DNA from: an uncultured Lachnospiraceae bacterium
GTDB taxonomy: Bacteria; Bacillota; Clostridia; Lachnospirales; Lachnospiraceae
DNA: 64,000 nucleotides
NCBI GenBank assembly: GCA_910578115.1
Contig: CAJTPO010000016.1
Location: 33,828 to 97,827, forward strand
Direction of reading: 5' to 3'
Positions 26,612 through 35,923 of the stretch are shown piece by piece. The stretch's first letter is position 1. Each line of letters begins with the position of its first letter. The notes beneath the pieces are model-generated. The model worked only from the letters and a program-made list of their open reading frames with translations. It was not told where the DNA came from and made no database searches. A program made the position numbers and the translations under genes.

Positions 26612-27754
26612 CTATCTCTCCTGCGCCGCAAAGCAGCCTCTTATCGTCCTGATGATCAGTTCCATATCCTCCGGCGTATTCTTCACATCACTGGGCAGGC
26701 ACAGACCTCTGGCAAACACTTCTTCTCCCACACTTCTTCCGTCCTCATAGTGCGGCACGAAATCACAGGCCGCAAACACCGGCTGCAGATGCATCGGTTT
26801 CCAGATCGGCCTTGACTCTATATTCTCCGCCTCCAGTGCATCCATGATCCTGTCGGGCGTTACACTGCATCCCCCGGCGATCACCATACCCGAAAGCCAG
26901 CAGTTGGCGTCCCCGTCCGGGTTCATGGGATTCATCATGATTTCCGGCAGATCCGCAAACGCCTCCTGATATTGTCTGTAGATTTCTTTCTTCTTCGCTA
27001 TATGCTCCTCCAGGTGCAGCAGCTGCCCTCTGCCGATCCCGGCGATGACATTGCTCATCCGGTAATTATATCCGAGCTCCGAATGCTGGTAATGCCTTGC
27101 CGGATCTCTGGACTGGGTTGCAAAGAACGTCACTCTCTTCACCGCCTCCTCCTCGGCCGACACGAACATACCACCGCCGGATGTGGTGATGATCTTATTG
27201 CCGTTAAAAGAATAGATACCGTATTTACCGAAGGTGCCCGTATGCCGTCCCTTCCAGGTACTGCCCAGAGATTCCGCCGCATCTTCCACCAGCGGCACGT
27301 CATGCTCCGCGCAGATCGCCATGATCTCATCAAGTCTGGCCGGTGTGCCGTAGAGATGTACGCAGATCACCGCCTTCGGATGCGGATACTTCTCAAATGC
27401 CCTCCGCAGCGCCTCCGGCGACATATTCCAGGTGTCCGGTTCCGCATCGATGAACACAGGGTCTCCGTTCTCATACACAATCGGATTACAGGATGCCGAA
27501 AAAGTCAGATCCGATACAAACACTTTATCACCCTGCCCCACGCCCAGAAGCTTAAGCGCCATATGAATCGCCGCCGTCCCCGAACTCAGCGCCGCCGCAT
27601 ATCCACAGCCCGTATATGCCGCCGTCTCTTTCTCGAAAGCGTTTACATTAGGTCCCAGAGGCGCCACCCAGTTGGTGTCAAATGCCTCCTGCACATACTT
27701 CTGTTCCTCACCATGCATGGTGGGAGATGACAAATAGATCCTCTTTCTGCCCAT
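26612..27754 (-). CDS. pglE: UDP-4-amino-4,6-dideoxy-HexNAc transaminase, PglE-like
   Basis: A 380-residue DegT/DnrJ/EryC1 aminotransferase. The PLP Lys is K187 in SFNGNKIITTSGGG, and the opening IYLSSPTMHGEEQKYVQEAF with NWVAPLGPNVNAFE is that of PglE-type enzymes. It should aminate C4 of the 4-keto sugar made by the PglF-like enzyme, using glutamate, giving UDP-4-amino-4,6-dideoxy-GlcNAc. No PglD-like N-acetyltransferase follows; instead two formyltransferases lie in the operon, so the 4-amino group may be formylated. The assignment is strong at the family level. Confidence 0.88.
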   Translation of the reverse strand: MGRKRIYLSSPTMHGEEQKYVQEAFDTNWVAPLGPNVNAFEKETAAYTGCGYAAALSSGTAAIHMALKLLGVGQGDKVFVSDLTFSASCNPIVYENGDPVFIDAEPDTWNMSPEALRRAFEKYPHPKAVICVHLYGTPARLDEIMAICAEHDVPLVEDAAESLGSTWKGRHTGTFGKYGIYSFNGNKIITTSGGGMFVSAEEEAVKRVTFFATQSRDPARHYQHSELGYNYRMSNVIAGIGRGQLLHLEEHIAKKKEIYRQYQEAFADLPEIMMNPMNPDGDANCWLSGMVIAGGCSVTPDRIMDALEAENIESRPIWKPMHLQPVFAACDFVPHYEDGRSVGEEVFARGLCLPSDVKNTPEDMELIIRTIRGCFAAQER

Positions 27755-27832
27755 AACAGCTCCTACTCCCCACGTTTTGTCATCCGTGGCAACAAATTCT
27801 ACAGATCCGGACTCATACGTCCCGGCCTGTTT

Positions 27833-29719
27833 TCACGAAACATCATTTATCTCTTCCGCACTGCGATAAGTCGTAACGATCTTCTTCAACAGCGGCCTGA
27901 TATCCGAACTCTCAATCTGGCACTCATCCTTCAGCTCCTTCAACTGCATAAAGAATTCATGCTCATCAAGCTCTATCGGCTTGCCGATGTGTATCATGCG
28001 GTTCGCCGTGTCTTTCATTCCTTCCTCTTCCATCAGCAGTTCTTCATACAGCTTCTCTCCGGGACGAAGCCCCGTGAATTCAATCTTGATATCCTCTCCC
28101 ACACGGAAACCGGACAGCTTGATCAGGTTCTCCGCCAGCGTCAATATCTTAACAGGTTCTCCCATATCCAGCACAAAAATCTCACCGCCTCTGGCGTAGG
28201 CTCCTGCCTGCAATACCAAAGAGACCGCCTCCGGAATCGTCATAAAGTAGCGGATAATATCAGGATGCGTCACCGTGACCGGACCACCTGCCGCAATCTG
28301 TCTGCGGAACAACGGAATCACGCTGCCGTTGCTGCCCAGTACATTCCCGAAGCGCACCGCCACAAACTCCGTGTCATAATGCTTGTCGAAAGTCTGTATG
28401 ATCATCTCGCAGATCCGCTTGCTGGCCCCCATGATATTCGTCGGGTTCACCGCCTTATCCGTAGAGATCATCACAAAACGCTGCACACCGCTCATCGCCG
28501 CAGCCTGCGCCGTCTTGAAAGTGCCGAACACATTGTTCTTCACTGCCTCGGTAGGGCTGTCCTCCATCAGCGGCACATGCTTGTGCGCCGCCGCATGATA
28601 CACGATATGGGGGCGATAAGTTGAGAAAATATAGTTCATACGGTTGGTATTGCGCACCGATGCGATCAAAACCACCAGATCAAGCTCCGGATACTTTTCT
28701 TTCAGTTCCTGTTGAATATCATAGACCGAATTCTCATAAATATCCACGATTACCAGCTGTTTCGCCCTGTGCGCAGCAATCTGCCTGCACAACTCGCTGC
28801 CGATGGAGCCGCCTCCCCCCGTGACAAGCACCACCTTGCCCTGCACATAGCCCAGGATCGATTCCATATCAACGCAGATCGGATCTCTGCCCAGCAGATC
28901 TTCTACCTCTACGTCACGCAGCTTGCTTACGCTGACCTCGCCGTTCACCAACTGGTACATTCCCGGCAGAGAACGCAGCTTACAGTTCGAATCCTTACAG
29001 ATCTCCAGAATCTCCCTGATCTCCGCCCGCGGTGCAGAGGGCATCGCCACGATGATCTCATCCACATCATAGATATCCGCGCACTCCACGATCTTATCCC
29101 GGCCGCCGACCACTTTGATTCCCTGAATATACCTGCCCCATTTCCCCTTATCATCATCGATAATACACTTGATGACCATTGTGGAAAAATTGCTGTTGAC
29201 AATCTCCTTGATAATCAGATTCGCCGCCTCTCCCGCGCCGATCACCATGACCGAGATCAGATTCTTCTTATTCTGCTGTTTATGTTTCAGTCCCCGGAAA
29301 AACCGATAGGAAAAACGGCTGGCGAAAATGCACACCACCAGCGAGGCCAGATAAGCCACATAATAGCTTCTGGGAACTGCCTGCGTCGTAATCTTAAAAA
29401 ACTGCATGCCGATACCGTTTACCAGCGTCGAAACAACACATGCCACCACAATATTCTGCAGCTCTGTCTCCCCGGCAAAAGCCCACAGACTGCTGTACAG
29501 ATGCAGTATATAGAAAATAACCAGTGTAACAGGGATATTAATCGGCAGAAAAAGTTCGATCGGACGCATAAAATGATCCGGAATAGAGTCCAGATGAAAA
29601 TCATAGCGCCACAGGATCGCCATATAACTGGCGATCCAGATGCTGATAATATCATAGATGATCAGACAGGTTCTTCTGTAAAATAATTTCGCATTGAAAG
29701 GTTTTCTCTTTTTCTCCAT
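27833..29719 (-). CDS. pglF: UDP-GlcNAc 4,6-dehydratase, PglF/CapD-like membrane protein
   Basis: A 628-residue protein with four amino-terminal membrane helices (to about 130), a first Rossmann-like domain, and a second NAD-binding dehydratase domain starting at VVLVTGGGGSIGSEL (about 294-308). The active-site segment is STDKAVNPTNIMGASKR, with Met in place of the usual Tyr as is normal for this inverting/retaining dehydratase family. It turns UDP-GlcNAc into the 4-keto-6-deoxy sugar that PglE aminates. It lies directly after the O-antigen-ligase-like gene and begins the sugar-nucleotide part of the operon. Confidence 0.92.
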   Translation of the reverse strand: MEKKRKPFNAKLFYRRTCLIIYDIISIWIASYMAILWRYDFHLDSIPDHFMRPIELFLPINIPVTLVIFYILHLYSSLWAFAGETELQNIVVACVVSTLVNGIGMQFFKITTQAVPRSYYVAYLASLVVCIFASRFSYRFFRGLKHKQQNKKNLISVMVIGAGEAANLIIKEIVNSNFSTMVIKCIIDDDKGKWGRYIQGIKVVGGRDKIVECADIYDVDEIIVAMPSAPRAEIREILEICKDSNCKLRSLPGMYQLVNGEVSVSKLRDVEVEDLLGRDPICVDMESILGYVQGKVVLVTGGGGSIGSELCRQIAAHRAKQLVIVDIYENSVYDIQQELKEKYPELDLVVLIASVRNTNRMNYIFSTYRPHIVYHAAAHKHVPLMEDSPTEAVKNNVFGTFKTAQAAAMSGVQRFVMISTDKAVNPTNIMGASKRICEMIIQTFDKHYDTEFVAVRFGNVLGSNGSVIPLFRRQIAAGGPVTVTHPDIIRYFMTIPEAVSLVLQAGAYARGGEIFVLDMGEPVKILTLAENLIKLSGFRVGEDIKIEFTGLRPGEKLYEELLMEEEGMKDTANRMIHIGKPIELDEHEFFMQLKELKDECQIESSDIRPLLKKIVTTYRSAEEINDVS

Positions 29720-29728
29720 ATCTCTTCC

Positions 29729-32293
29729 CTATACCGCCTTCCGGCTGTCGACCAATAACGGTGAAAGCGTCAGCATCAGACAGCAAGCGATCGGACAGCA
29801 GGGATGGAAGATCCACTCCGTCAACCCGGCCACTGCAAAAAGGACTAAAACAGCCATCGGCAGCGCCGCACATACCCTGTCCTTCTTATGTCTGTGAAAA
29901 TAAACTGCCGCCTGGATCAGTGTACCGATGCCCAGCAGAATAAACACCGCACCCACATAGATGCCGTGGTCATAGGCAACCTGAAGATAGATATTATGTG
30001 CATGGACGTTATAATGTCCGTTGGGTTCCATAATCCCCATATCTTCATGACCAACTTTATTTAAATTAGAATAATATAATCTGAAAATTTCCATTCTGCC
30101 GTTGGTGTAAGAGTCCTCTGAATCCTCGTCCTCCTGTACACCTCCTGCAGCCGTATCCGTCGCAGAGGCGACCAGAATCCTCCCCCGGTCCTCAAGCAGC
30201 TCATTGTGCAGTCTTCTTTCTCCGTTCTCCCGTACACTGTAACCTCTTATACACTTATCCTCCGGTACTCCCAGCACTTTCATCTGGAACACCTGCACGA
30301 ACCGCCGGATCGTAATGTAATACCTGGAATCCATGTCCCTGCCGTGCACGATCTCCTCCGGAATCTCTTCGATCTCATGCAATTCCGGTCTGGCCTTAAC
30401 CGACGGCACAATTCTCTGTGCCGTAAATACCACCGGAAAGCAGAGCATAACGGCAAGCATCATCATAACAATCGCCCTCAGCATTCCACGCAGTCTGTAC
30501 CGTACGGATCCCCTCTTCCTGACGGAAACTGTCCGACCGGCAGTTTTGCCGGACGCCCGCACCGCAAAAACCTCTGCGTTCATCGACAGGCACATCACGG
30601 GAATGATGATCACTGCCGTCACCGTCATCGCCAGATAACCTGTCCGGGACAGTGTAAAGATAAGATATGCCGATGAAACGCCCAGCACAGCCAGCTCTTT
30701 ATATACCGCAGCAAGATACGGTTTCCTGCTGTATACGTCCAGGAACTTCACCAGCGCGGCACAAACCACCAGCGCCAGATAGACAGCCGAAATCGTCACC
30801 GTATGGAAAATAAACGGATACCTGTAATACTGATAAAACATATAAGGTCTGTGAAGCAGGCAGTACAGTACCATGGCGCCGAAATGAAACAGAATGCCGT
30901 TACAGATATTCCGCAAAAGCACGGCCTTCTTCTCCCAGGCTGCCATATTCAGATAGAAAAGCGTAAAAGCACAGACCAGATAAATCGGCCATCCCCTGGT
31001 ATTGCGATACCAGATGATCAGCGCGAAAAATCCGCCCACCAGAATACCATACCAGACAGACAGGCCCCTGATCCGCCCCTGTACCATACAGCGGATCGTT
31101 CCGATCAGGATCAGCCCCGTCAGGATTCCCACCCAGGCAGTGAGCCTGATCACAGAAATATCCAGCTCTTCCGGTTCCTGCAGCGCCGCTGCCGCCTTCT
31201 GGTAATACTGATATCCAACCACGCCCGCAATCACACAGTAGATCAGGTTCATCCAGTTGAAAATGTCCTTCGCCTTATAAGTCACCAGCACGGCCAGCGC
31301 AAGATACACCAGCATCTGCCGGTACGCCACCGTATGGTGCATCTCGAACAGCCCATTCATATAATTACAGCATGCCCCGACAGCGCCCGCAAAAAGAGCG
31401 GCCTGCAGATAATTCTGCCAGTTATCCCGCAGAAGATGCGCAAATGTCCTGTCCGAAGCAAAGCCTGTCCGGCTGTGGTTGACCGCGTACAGCGCCAGCG
31501 CCACAGCAATCAGAATACTGCCCTCATAGAATAGAATGGATTCCATATCCTTCGCGAACAGCTTCATAGGCCACACAGCCATAAATGCCGCCGCACCCAG
31601 GGTCACAATCACCGGATTCAATACGGTCTTAACCGTCTTCTCCACCGTCACCAGACAATTTCTTTCCGGGTACCTTTTGTAGTATTTCCCCGTAAGAAGC
31701 GTAACCGCAATTCCAGACAGCACAAACAGAGCATCCCATATCAATGTTCTGCCCTTGCGAAGCGGCATCTCATACTCATAGGAAGCGACGATGCAGTGTT
31801 CCTCATCCTCCACATTCTCATAGTAGAGCGTGCCGTTATATAAATTGCCGGAAGCCGCCGTATCCTCAAAAGCCACGCGGAACGGGGTCTCCATTCCCTG
31901 CAGCAGATAGTAATACGGTCTGCCGACTTCCGTATCGATATTAATCTGTACCGTGCAGTCTCCCGGTATGGATTTCATCTCCTCCGTACCTATCACCTGC
32001 TGCATGAGCATCTGCATGGAAGCGTCATACAATACGAAATTGAATTCCCCGCCGATGGTTCCTTCCGCGAAATAAATATCGATGTTTTTAAGCCTGTCAT
32101 ACTGTGCAACGAACATCTGCTGTACTGCATGTCCATCAACGATCTCTCCGGACTCCATAACGATCTGTCTGCTGCTGTCTGAAACCACCGTCTCCGTCAC
32201 AAGACGAAGCGGCCACAACATAAACACCGCACACACCACGATCACCCAGACTGTCCCACAGATGGCCTGTCTCTTATTGATTATTCTATTCAT
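29729..32293 (-). CDS. O-antigen ligase/polymerase-like membrane protein (WaaL/Wzy type)
   Basis: An 854-residue polytopic protein. Residues 12-30 form a first helix, then an outside domain of about 170 residues precedes the main bundle of about twelve helices. Near the end the motif HYNVHAHNIYLQVAYDHG (about 760-777) is the conserved His-rich outer-loop motif of O-antigen ligases and polymerases. It should polymerise or attach the glycan at the outer face of the membrane. A good promoter lies 90 bases upstream, making it the first gene of the promoter-distal operon. The extra outer domain is unusual; its role is unknown. Confidence 0.85.
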   Translation of the reverse strand: MNRIINKRQAICGTVWVIVVCAVFMLWPLRLVTETVVSDSSRQIVMESGEIVDGHAVQQMFVAQYDRLKNIDIYFAEGTIGGEFNFVLYDASMQMLMQQVIGTEEMKSIPGDCTVQINIDTEVGRPYYYLLQGMETPFRVAFEDTAASGNLYNGTLYYENVEDEEHCIVASYEYEMPLRKGRTLIWDALFVLSGIAVTLLTGKYYKRYPERNCLVTVEKTVKTVLNPVIVTLGAAAFMAVWPMKLFAKDMESILFYEGSILIAVALALYAVNHSRTGFASDRTFAHLLRDNWQNYLQAALFAGAVGACCNYMNGLFEMHHTVAYRQMLVYLALAVLVTYKAKDIFNWMNLIYCVIAGVVGYQYYQKAAAALQEPEELDISVIRLTAWVGILTGLILIGTIRCMVQGRIRGLSVWYGILVGGFFALIIWYRNTRGWPIYLVCAFTLFYLNMAAWEKKAVLLRNICNGILFHFGAMVLYCLLHRPYMFYQYYRYPFIFHTVTISAVYLALVVCAALVKFLDVYSRKPYLAAVYKELAVLGVSSAYLIFTLSRTGYLAMTVTAVIIIPVMCLSMNAEVFAVRASGKTAGRTVSVRKRGSVRYRLRGMLRAIVMMMLAVMLCFPVVFTAQRIVPSVKARPELHEIEEIPEEIVHGRDMDSRYYITIRRFVQVFQMKVLGVPEDKCIRGYSVRENGERRLHNELLEDRGRILVASATDTAAGGVQEDEDSEDSYTNGRMEIFRLYYSNLNKVGHEDMGIMEPNGHYNVHAHNIYLQVAYDHGIYVGAVFILLGIGTLIQAAVYFHRHKKDRVCAALPMAVLVLFAVAGLTEWIFHPCCPIACCLMLTLSPLLVDSRKAV

Positions 32294-32382
32294 TGTCTAT
32301 TCCTGATACGTAACCGTCCAAATGTTTGTCTTTCCGCCTGTTCTGACATAAAATGCGCCATACCGCGGAAATTTCACTGCTT

Positions 32383-32411
32383 AGTATATCACGATTGTAT
32401 ATTTTTTACAA
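32383..32411 (-). promoter_or_regulatory. Sigma-A type promoter inside the glycan cluster
   Basis: On the minus strand TTGTAA (32406-32411) and TATACT (32383-32388) are 17 bases apart, a near-ideal vegetative promoter. It lies in the 132-base gap before the O-antigen-ligase-like gene and would give the 29-4 kb portion its own transcription start. Confidence 0.75.
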
Positions 32412-32425
32412 CTGAGGAACTTTTT

Positions 32426-34300
32426 TTACAATTCCTCCAGCAGCATCGCCACGAACAGCGGCATGCCGAACCAGAAGATCAGCACATATCTGGGCAGATA
32501 CGTAGGACCCAGGATCACGGTCAGCCAGACGAGCAGTATCATCAGGTAGGGAACTACGATATGATACTTCTTCCGGTACAACATATAAGCAAACACGAAG
32601 GCAATGCCCCAGAAAATCCCGCCGGGTGAGTACAGCATCGAATAGATCGGCACCTTTTCCTGCGATATCTCCAGCGACAGCTTCCTGTAAGCCCTGTCCA
32701 GCCAGGGGATCTTACTGTCTCTATAGCCCGGTTCCTCCACTTCGTATCCGAAGTAAGAACTGTCCTCGTACGTAAAAGTAAACACCCTGTTGCCGGAGTA
32801 GACATCGATCACCGTATCCGGATACCAGAAACCGTAAGAATTCATCAGCCAGGCGTTGATATAGGACAGCGGTTTGCGCAGGCCGATCTTAAGCCAGAGC
32901 ATCACATACCGCGACTTGTCCGCATCGTAGACATTATTCTGGAAATGGACTTTCACCGGATCCGACAGCTTCGGATTGTACAGAACCAGCGCCTCCTCCG
33001 GCAGTACTTCATGCAGCGCTGCAACATCATCCGGCTCAAAAACCTCCGGATTGAATTTCCAGGTTCTGGCCAGCTGCTGGATCGGAACCGTCAGGATCTC
33101 CTGATTTTCCTCATTCTTCGCATGGAGCGTCACGATAAGCACACTGTTAATCAGAAAATAAGAGCCAAAGATAAACACCAAAAGCAGACACATCTTCCTT
33201 AAACATGGCTTCTTTCCCGCTTTCTTCAGACGGTCAGCACCTGATGAAGACTTTCCGCCATAGAAAACTTTATTGACGTAGAGCAGCAGAACCGGGGCCA
33301 TCACCGCAAATGCATAGACACCGTTCTTACGAAACAGCATCATGGACAAGGCGCTGATCACAAAAAAGAGCATCTTTCCGGAGGATGCAAAGAATGCTGC
33401 GCCGTCACTGCCCAGTTCGATCAATGACAAAAGCAGCATCAACAACGCCGCCGTAAAGATCGTATCCTTCGCAGAGCAGAGCGTAAACATCACGATCACC
33501 GGAAACAGTGCAAAGTAAAGCAATGAGCCAATCCTTACACCTCTGGCGACCTTTCTTCGCCGCATAAAGACAAGCAGATAAGTAAAACAGCCCGCCACAA
33601 TCGTCATCTGCACCAGCATATAACAGGCAATGCCAAGATTATAGGAATCCGTAATCTTATGCACGGCACAGACGATGCCGCCCAGCATCAGTACATGCAC
33701 AAGAGGATGATGCGTCGTGAAATTCCTGGACGCCACCTGCAGCCATTCTTCCTGCGCGTCATAGACGAAAAATCCCGGATATACCGCCAGCAGTACCGGC
33801 AGCCAGCACAGAAACATAAAACCAAACATCAGGACGTCCACATATTTGACTGCCCCTGACGGTGTTGTCGGAAGCTTGATATGTGCCGCCAGGCTGTTCT
33901 TACGCGCTTCGATATTGCCCAGAAAATTCCAGAACTTCCGCACCAGTATCGTAAAAAGACAGGTCAGAACCGGCAGCGATACCCACAGATGCCAGTCTTT
34001 GAAATTCACATTCCCCACGGCTTCCAGCTGAACCCCGAACAGCATCGCCGTGGTAAATAAGAAGGAGAGAATGCCGGCGATCGTCCATCCTCTCTTATCC
34101 TGCCAGTCGATGGTATGCAGCGACCAGCTGACCGCATAGATGCACAGAAGCCACACAAAAAGGGAAAAAATGCTGTTGGTAAACCCCAGCGTATTCTCCT
34201 GCAGATTAAGAACCTGCGGGAAACACAGCGTCCCCGCCGTGGCAATCACGAAGGCCATCGTATTCAGTTTCAATCTGATCTTAAATTCTTTTTCATTCAT
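32426..34300 (-). CDS. Large polytopic membrane protein (DUF6020-like, possible GT-C enzyme)
   Basis: A 624-residue protein with about thirteen hydrophobic segments. The loop VYPGFFVYDAQEEWLQ followed by THHPLVHVLM matches the layout of the protein at 12922-14559, so they are paralogues, though diverged. The outer-loop Asp and His residues resemble lipid-linked-sugar transferases. It overlaps the GT2 gene by four bases (ATGA), hinting that it uses the undecaprenyl-phosphate sugar made by that enzyme. The biochemical role is unknown. Confidence 0.78.
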   Translation of the reverse strand: MNEKEFKIRLKLNTMAFVIATAGTLCFPQVLNLQENTLGFTNSIFSLFVWLLCIYAVSWSLHTIDWQDKRGWTIAGILSFLFTTAMLFGVQLEAVGNVNFKDWHLWVSLPVLTCLFTILVRKFWNFLGNIEARKNSLAAHIKLPTTPSGAVKYVDVLMFGFMFLCWLPVLLAVYPGFFVYDAQEEWLQVASRNFTTHHPLVHVLMLGGIVCAVHKITDSYNLGIACYMLVQMTIVAGCFTYLLVFMRRRKVARGVRIGSLLYFALFPVIVMFTLCSAKDTIFTAALLMLLLSLIELGSDGAAFFASSGKMLFFVISALSMMLFRKNGVYAFAVMAPVLLLYVNKVFYGGKSSSGADRLKKAGKKPCLRKMCLLLVFIFGSYFLINSVLIVTLHAKNEENQEILTVPIQQLARTWKFNPEVFEPDDVAALHEVLPEEALVLYNPKLSDPVKVHFQNNVYDADKSRYVMLWLKIGLRKPLSYINAWLMNSYGFWYPDTVIDVYSGNRVFTFTYEDSSYFGYEVEEPGYRDSKIPWLDRAYRKLSLEISQEKVPIYSMLYSPGGIFWGIAFVFAYMLYRKKYHIVVPYLMILLVWLTVILGPTYLPRYVLIFWFGMPLFVAMLLEEL

Positions 34301-35268
34301 ACCGTTCTACTGCTTTCATTCTCTTTCTGATCGTCCGCCGCGTTGCCGACACACTCTCTGATCACATACTGAGGCGAATTGTTGAGGGAGATATAGATCC
34401 TGCCGATGTATTCTCCGATCAGTCCCAGCATCAGCATGATCATCCCGCCGATAAAGACAAGCGCCGCCATCATGGCGCTGAATCCGATCGGAACATTCGG
34501 ATTGACAAATTTCTTGATCACCGTATAAATACCGTACAGGAAACCCGCGCATGCCGTCATGCATCCCATGGCGGTGGCAATACGCAGCGGCTTGATGCTG
34601 AACGCTGTAAAACCGTTGAACCACAGGCCCAGCAGTTTTCCCATGGTATATCCCGACACGCCGGACTCACGTTCCCTGTGGGCCACCTCCACATTGGTAA
34701 TATTCTTTGTGGTCCGCAAAACCAACCCAATCACATAAGGATAGGGATTCGTATACCGCAGCATCTCATCCACCACGAACCGTTTGGCGGCAAAATAGCT
34801 GGACAGATACAGTTCCTTCGGTTTTCCCAGCATAACTCTGGTCATCATTTCATTGACTTTACTGCCAAAATTGCGAAAACCGGAATGCTGCTTATGGGCA
34901 TATTTTGCATATACAACATCAAAGCCTTCCTCTATCTTCGCCAACAGTTTACCTGCCTCGGCCGCCGGCGTCTGCCCGTCGTCATCCAGACATATTACTA
35001 CGTCCCCGCGAGTATACCGAAAACCGGCCATCAATGCCGCATGCTGTCCGAAATTTCTGGCAAGGCTGATGCCGCAGATATCCGTCCGCTGTGCACAGAG
35101 ACCACGGATCACCTCGAACGTATTATCCGGTGAGCAGTCGTTGACCAACACGATCTCATATTGATATGCCGGCATTTTCTGCATCGCTGCATCAAGCTCC
35201 GCCACCACCCTGCCGATCGTTTCCGCCGAACGATAGCAGGGTATTACAAAACTGATAACTTTACTCAT
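34297..35268 (-). CDS. GT2 undecaprenyl-phosphate glycosyltransferase (GtrB/ArnC-like)
   Basis: A 323-residue family-2 enzyme that makes a polyprenyl-phosphate sugar. The GT-A core begins FVIPCYRSAETIGRVV, the metal/nucleotide motif is ICLDDDGQTP (about 92-101), and two carboxy-terminal membrane helices (about 230-250 and 265-290) anchor it, as in GtrB and ArnC. The lipid-linked sugar would be flipped by a GtrA-like protein (present at 42431) and used outside by a GT-C type membrane enzyme such as the coupled DUF6020-like protein. The sugar is unknown. Confidence 0.88.
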   Translation of the reverse strand: MSKVISFVIPCYRSAETIGRVVAELDAAMQKMPAYQYEIVLVNDCSPDNTFEVIRGLCAQRTDICGISLARNFGQHAALMAGFRYTRGDVVICLDDDGQTPAAEAGKLLAKIEEGFDVVYAKYAHKQHSGFRNFGSKVNEMMTRVMLGKPKELYLSSYFAAKRFVVDEMLRYTNPYPYVIGLVLRTTKNITNVEVAHRERESGVSGYTMGKLLGLWFNGFTAFSIKPLRIATAMGCMTACAGFLYGIYTVIKKFVNPNVPIGFSAMMAALVFIGGMIMLMLGLIGEYIGRIYISLNNSPQYVIRECVGNAADDQKENESSRTV

Positions 35269-35818
35269 TCGCTTTCCTTTCTAAACCCCCATCATGCGCA
35301 GCCTGCCGCCATGCCGCATCATCAAGCTCCATAAATCTGACCTCTCTTACGCCCTGGCGGGTCATCACGGACTCCCTCCTGTCCGCCAGAAGAAACCCGG
35401 CATGTTCATAACTCTTCATGGCACTGATATTGTCTGAAAGAAATCGGAGAAATACCTTATGAAGCTTTAATTGTGTAAAAGCATACGCAAGCGCCTGTTT
35501 CGCCGTCTCCGTACCATACCCGCAGCCCAGCGCCGTCTCTTCTCCGATAAAAATACCGTACTCCGCCTCACCGTTCTCCCTGTCGATATCGCGAAAATAG
35601 ACACTGCCGATCTCCCTGCCGTCAGACAGGCAGATAATAAACTGTACCACCCGTCCCGTCTCCACCTGCTCCCTGATCCAGGACAGATGTCCTTCCGCCG
35701 TAAAAGGTTCCTGATAGATGAAATTTTTTCTCACAAAATCCCTGTTGCGCCATGTAACAATCTTCTCCGTATCCTCGATTGTCATCAGCCGCAGCCGGAT
35801 TGAAGGCCTCTGCCGCAT
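35261..35818 (-). CDS. GNAT acetyltransferase, PseH-like amino-sugar N-acetyltransferase
   Basis: A 185-residue GNAT protein. The start RLRLMTIEDTEKIVTWRN and the AEGHLSWIREQ segment are like PseH and related enzymes that acetylate UDP-4-amino sugars. The acetyl-CoA loop is seen as ETALGCGYGTETAKQAL (about 90-106). It overlaps the GT2 gene by eight bases. A WecE-type transaminase lies two genes upstream, so it may acetylate that 4-amino sugar (the WecD-like step) or take part in the nonulosonate route together with the PseI/PseF-like enzymes at 48-51 kb. A ribosomal-protein acetyltransferase role is unlikely by context. Confidence 0.75.
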   Translation of the reverse strand: MRQRPSIRLRLMTIEDTEKIVTWRNRDFVRKNFIYQEPFTAEGHLSWIREQVETGRVVQFIICLSDGREIGSVYFRDIDRENGEAEYGIFIGEETALGCGYGTETAKQALAYAFTQLKLHKVFLRFLSDNISAMKSYEHAGFLLADRRESVMTRQGVREVRFMELDDAAWRQAAHDGGLERKANE

Positions 35819-35923
35819 ATAAATCCGCCTCCCCGCTCCCTGTCATAACCGTGCCGCAATCCCGTCGTGCACGACTGTTTCTGCCTGCTGCCGTGTGGTC
35901 TCCAGGCCATCAGCCTGTCGCTT

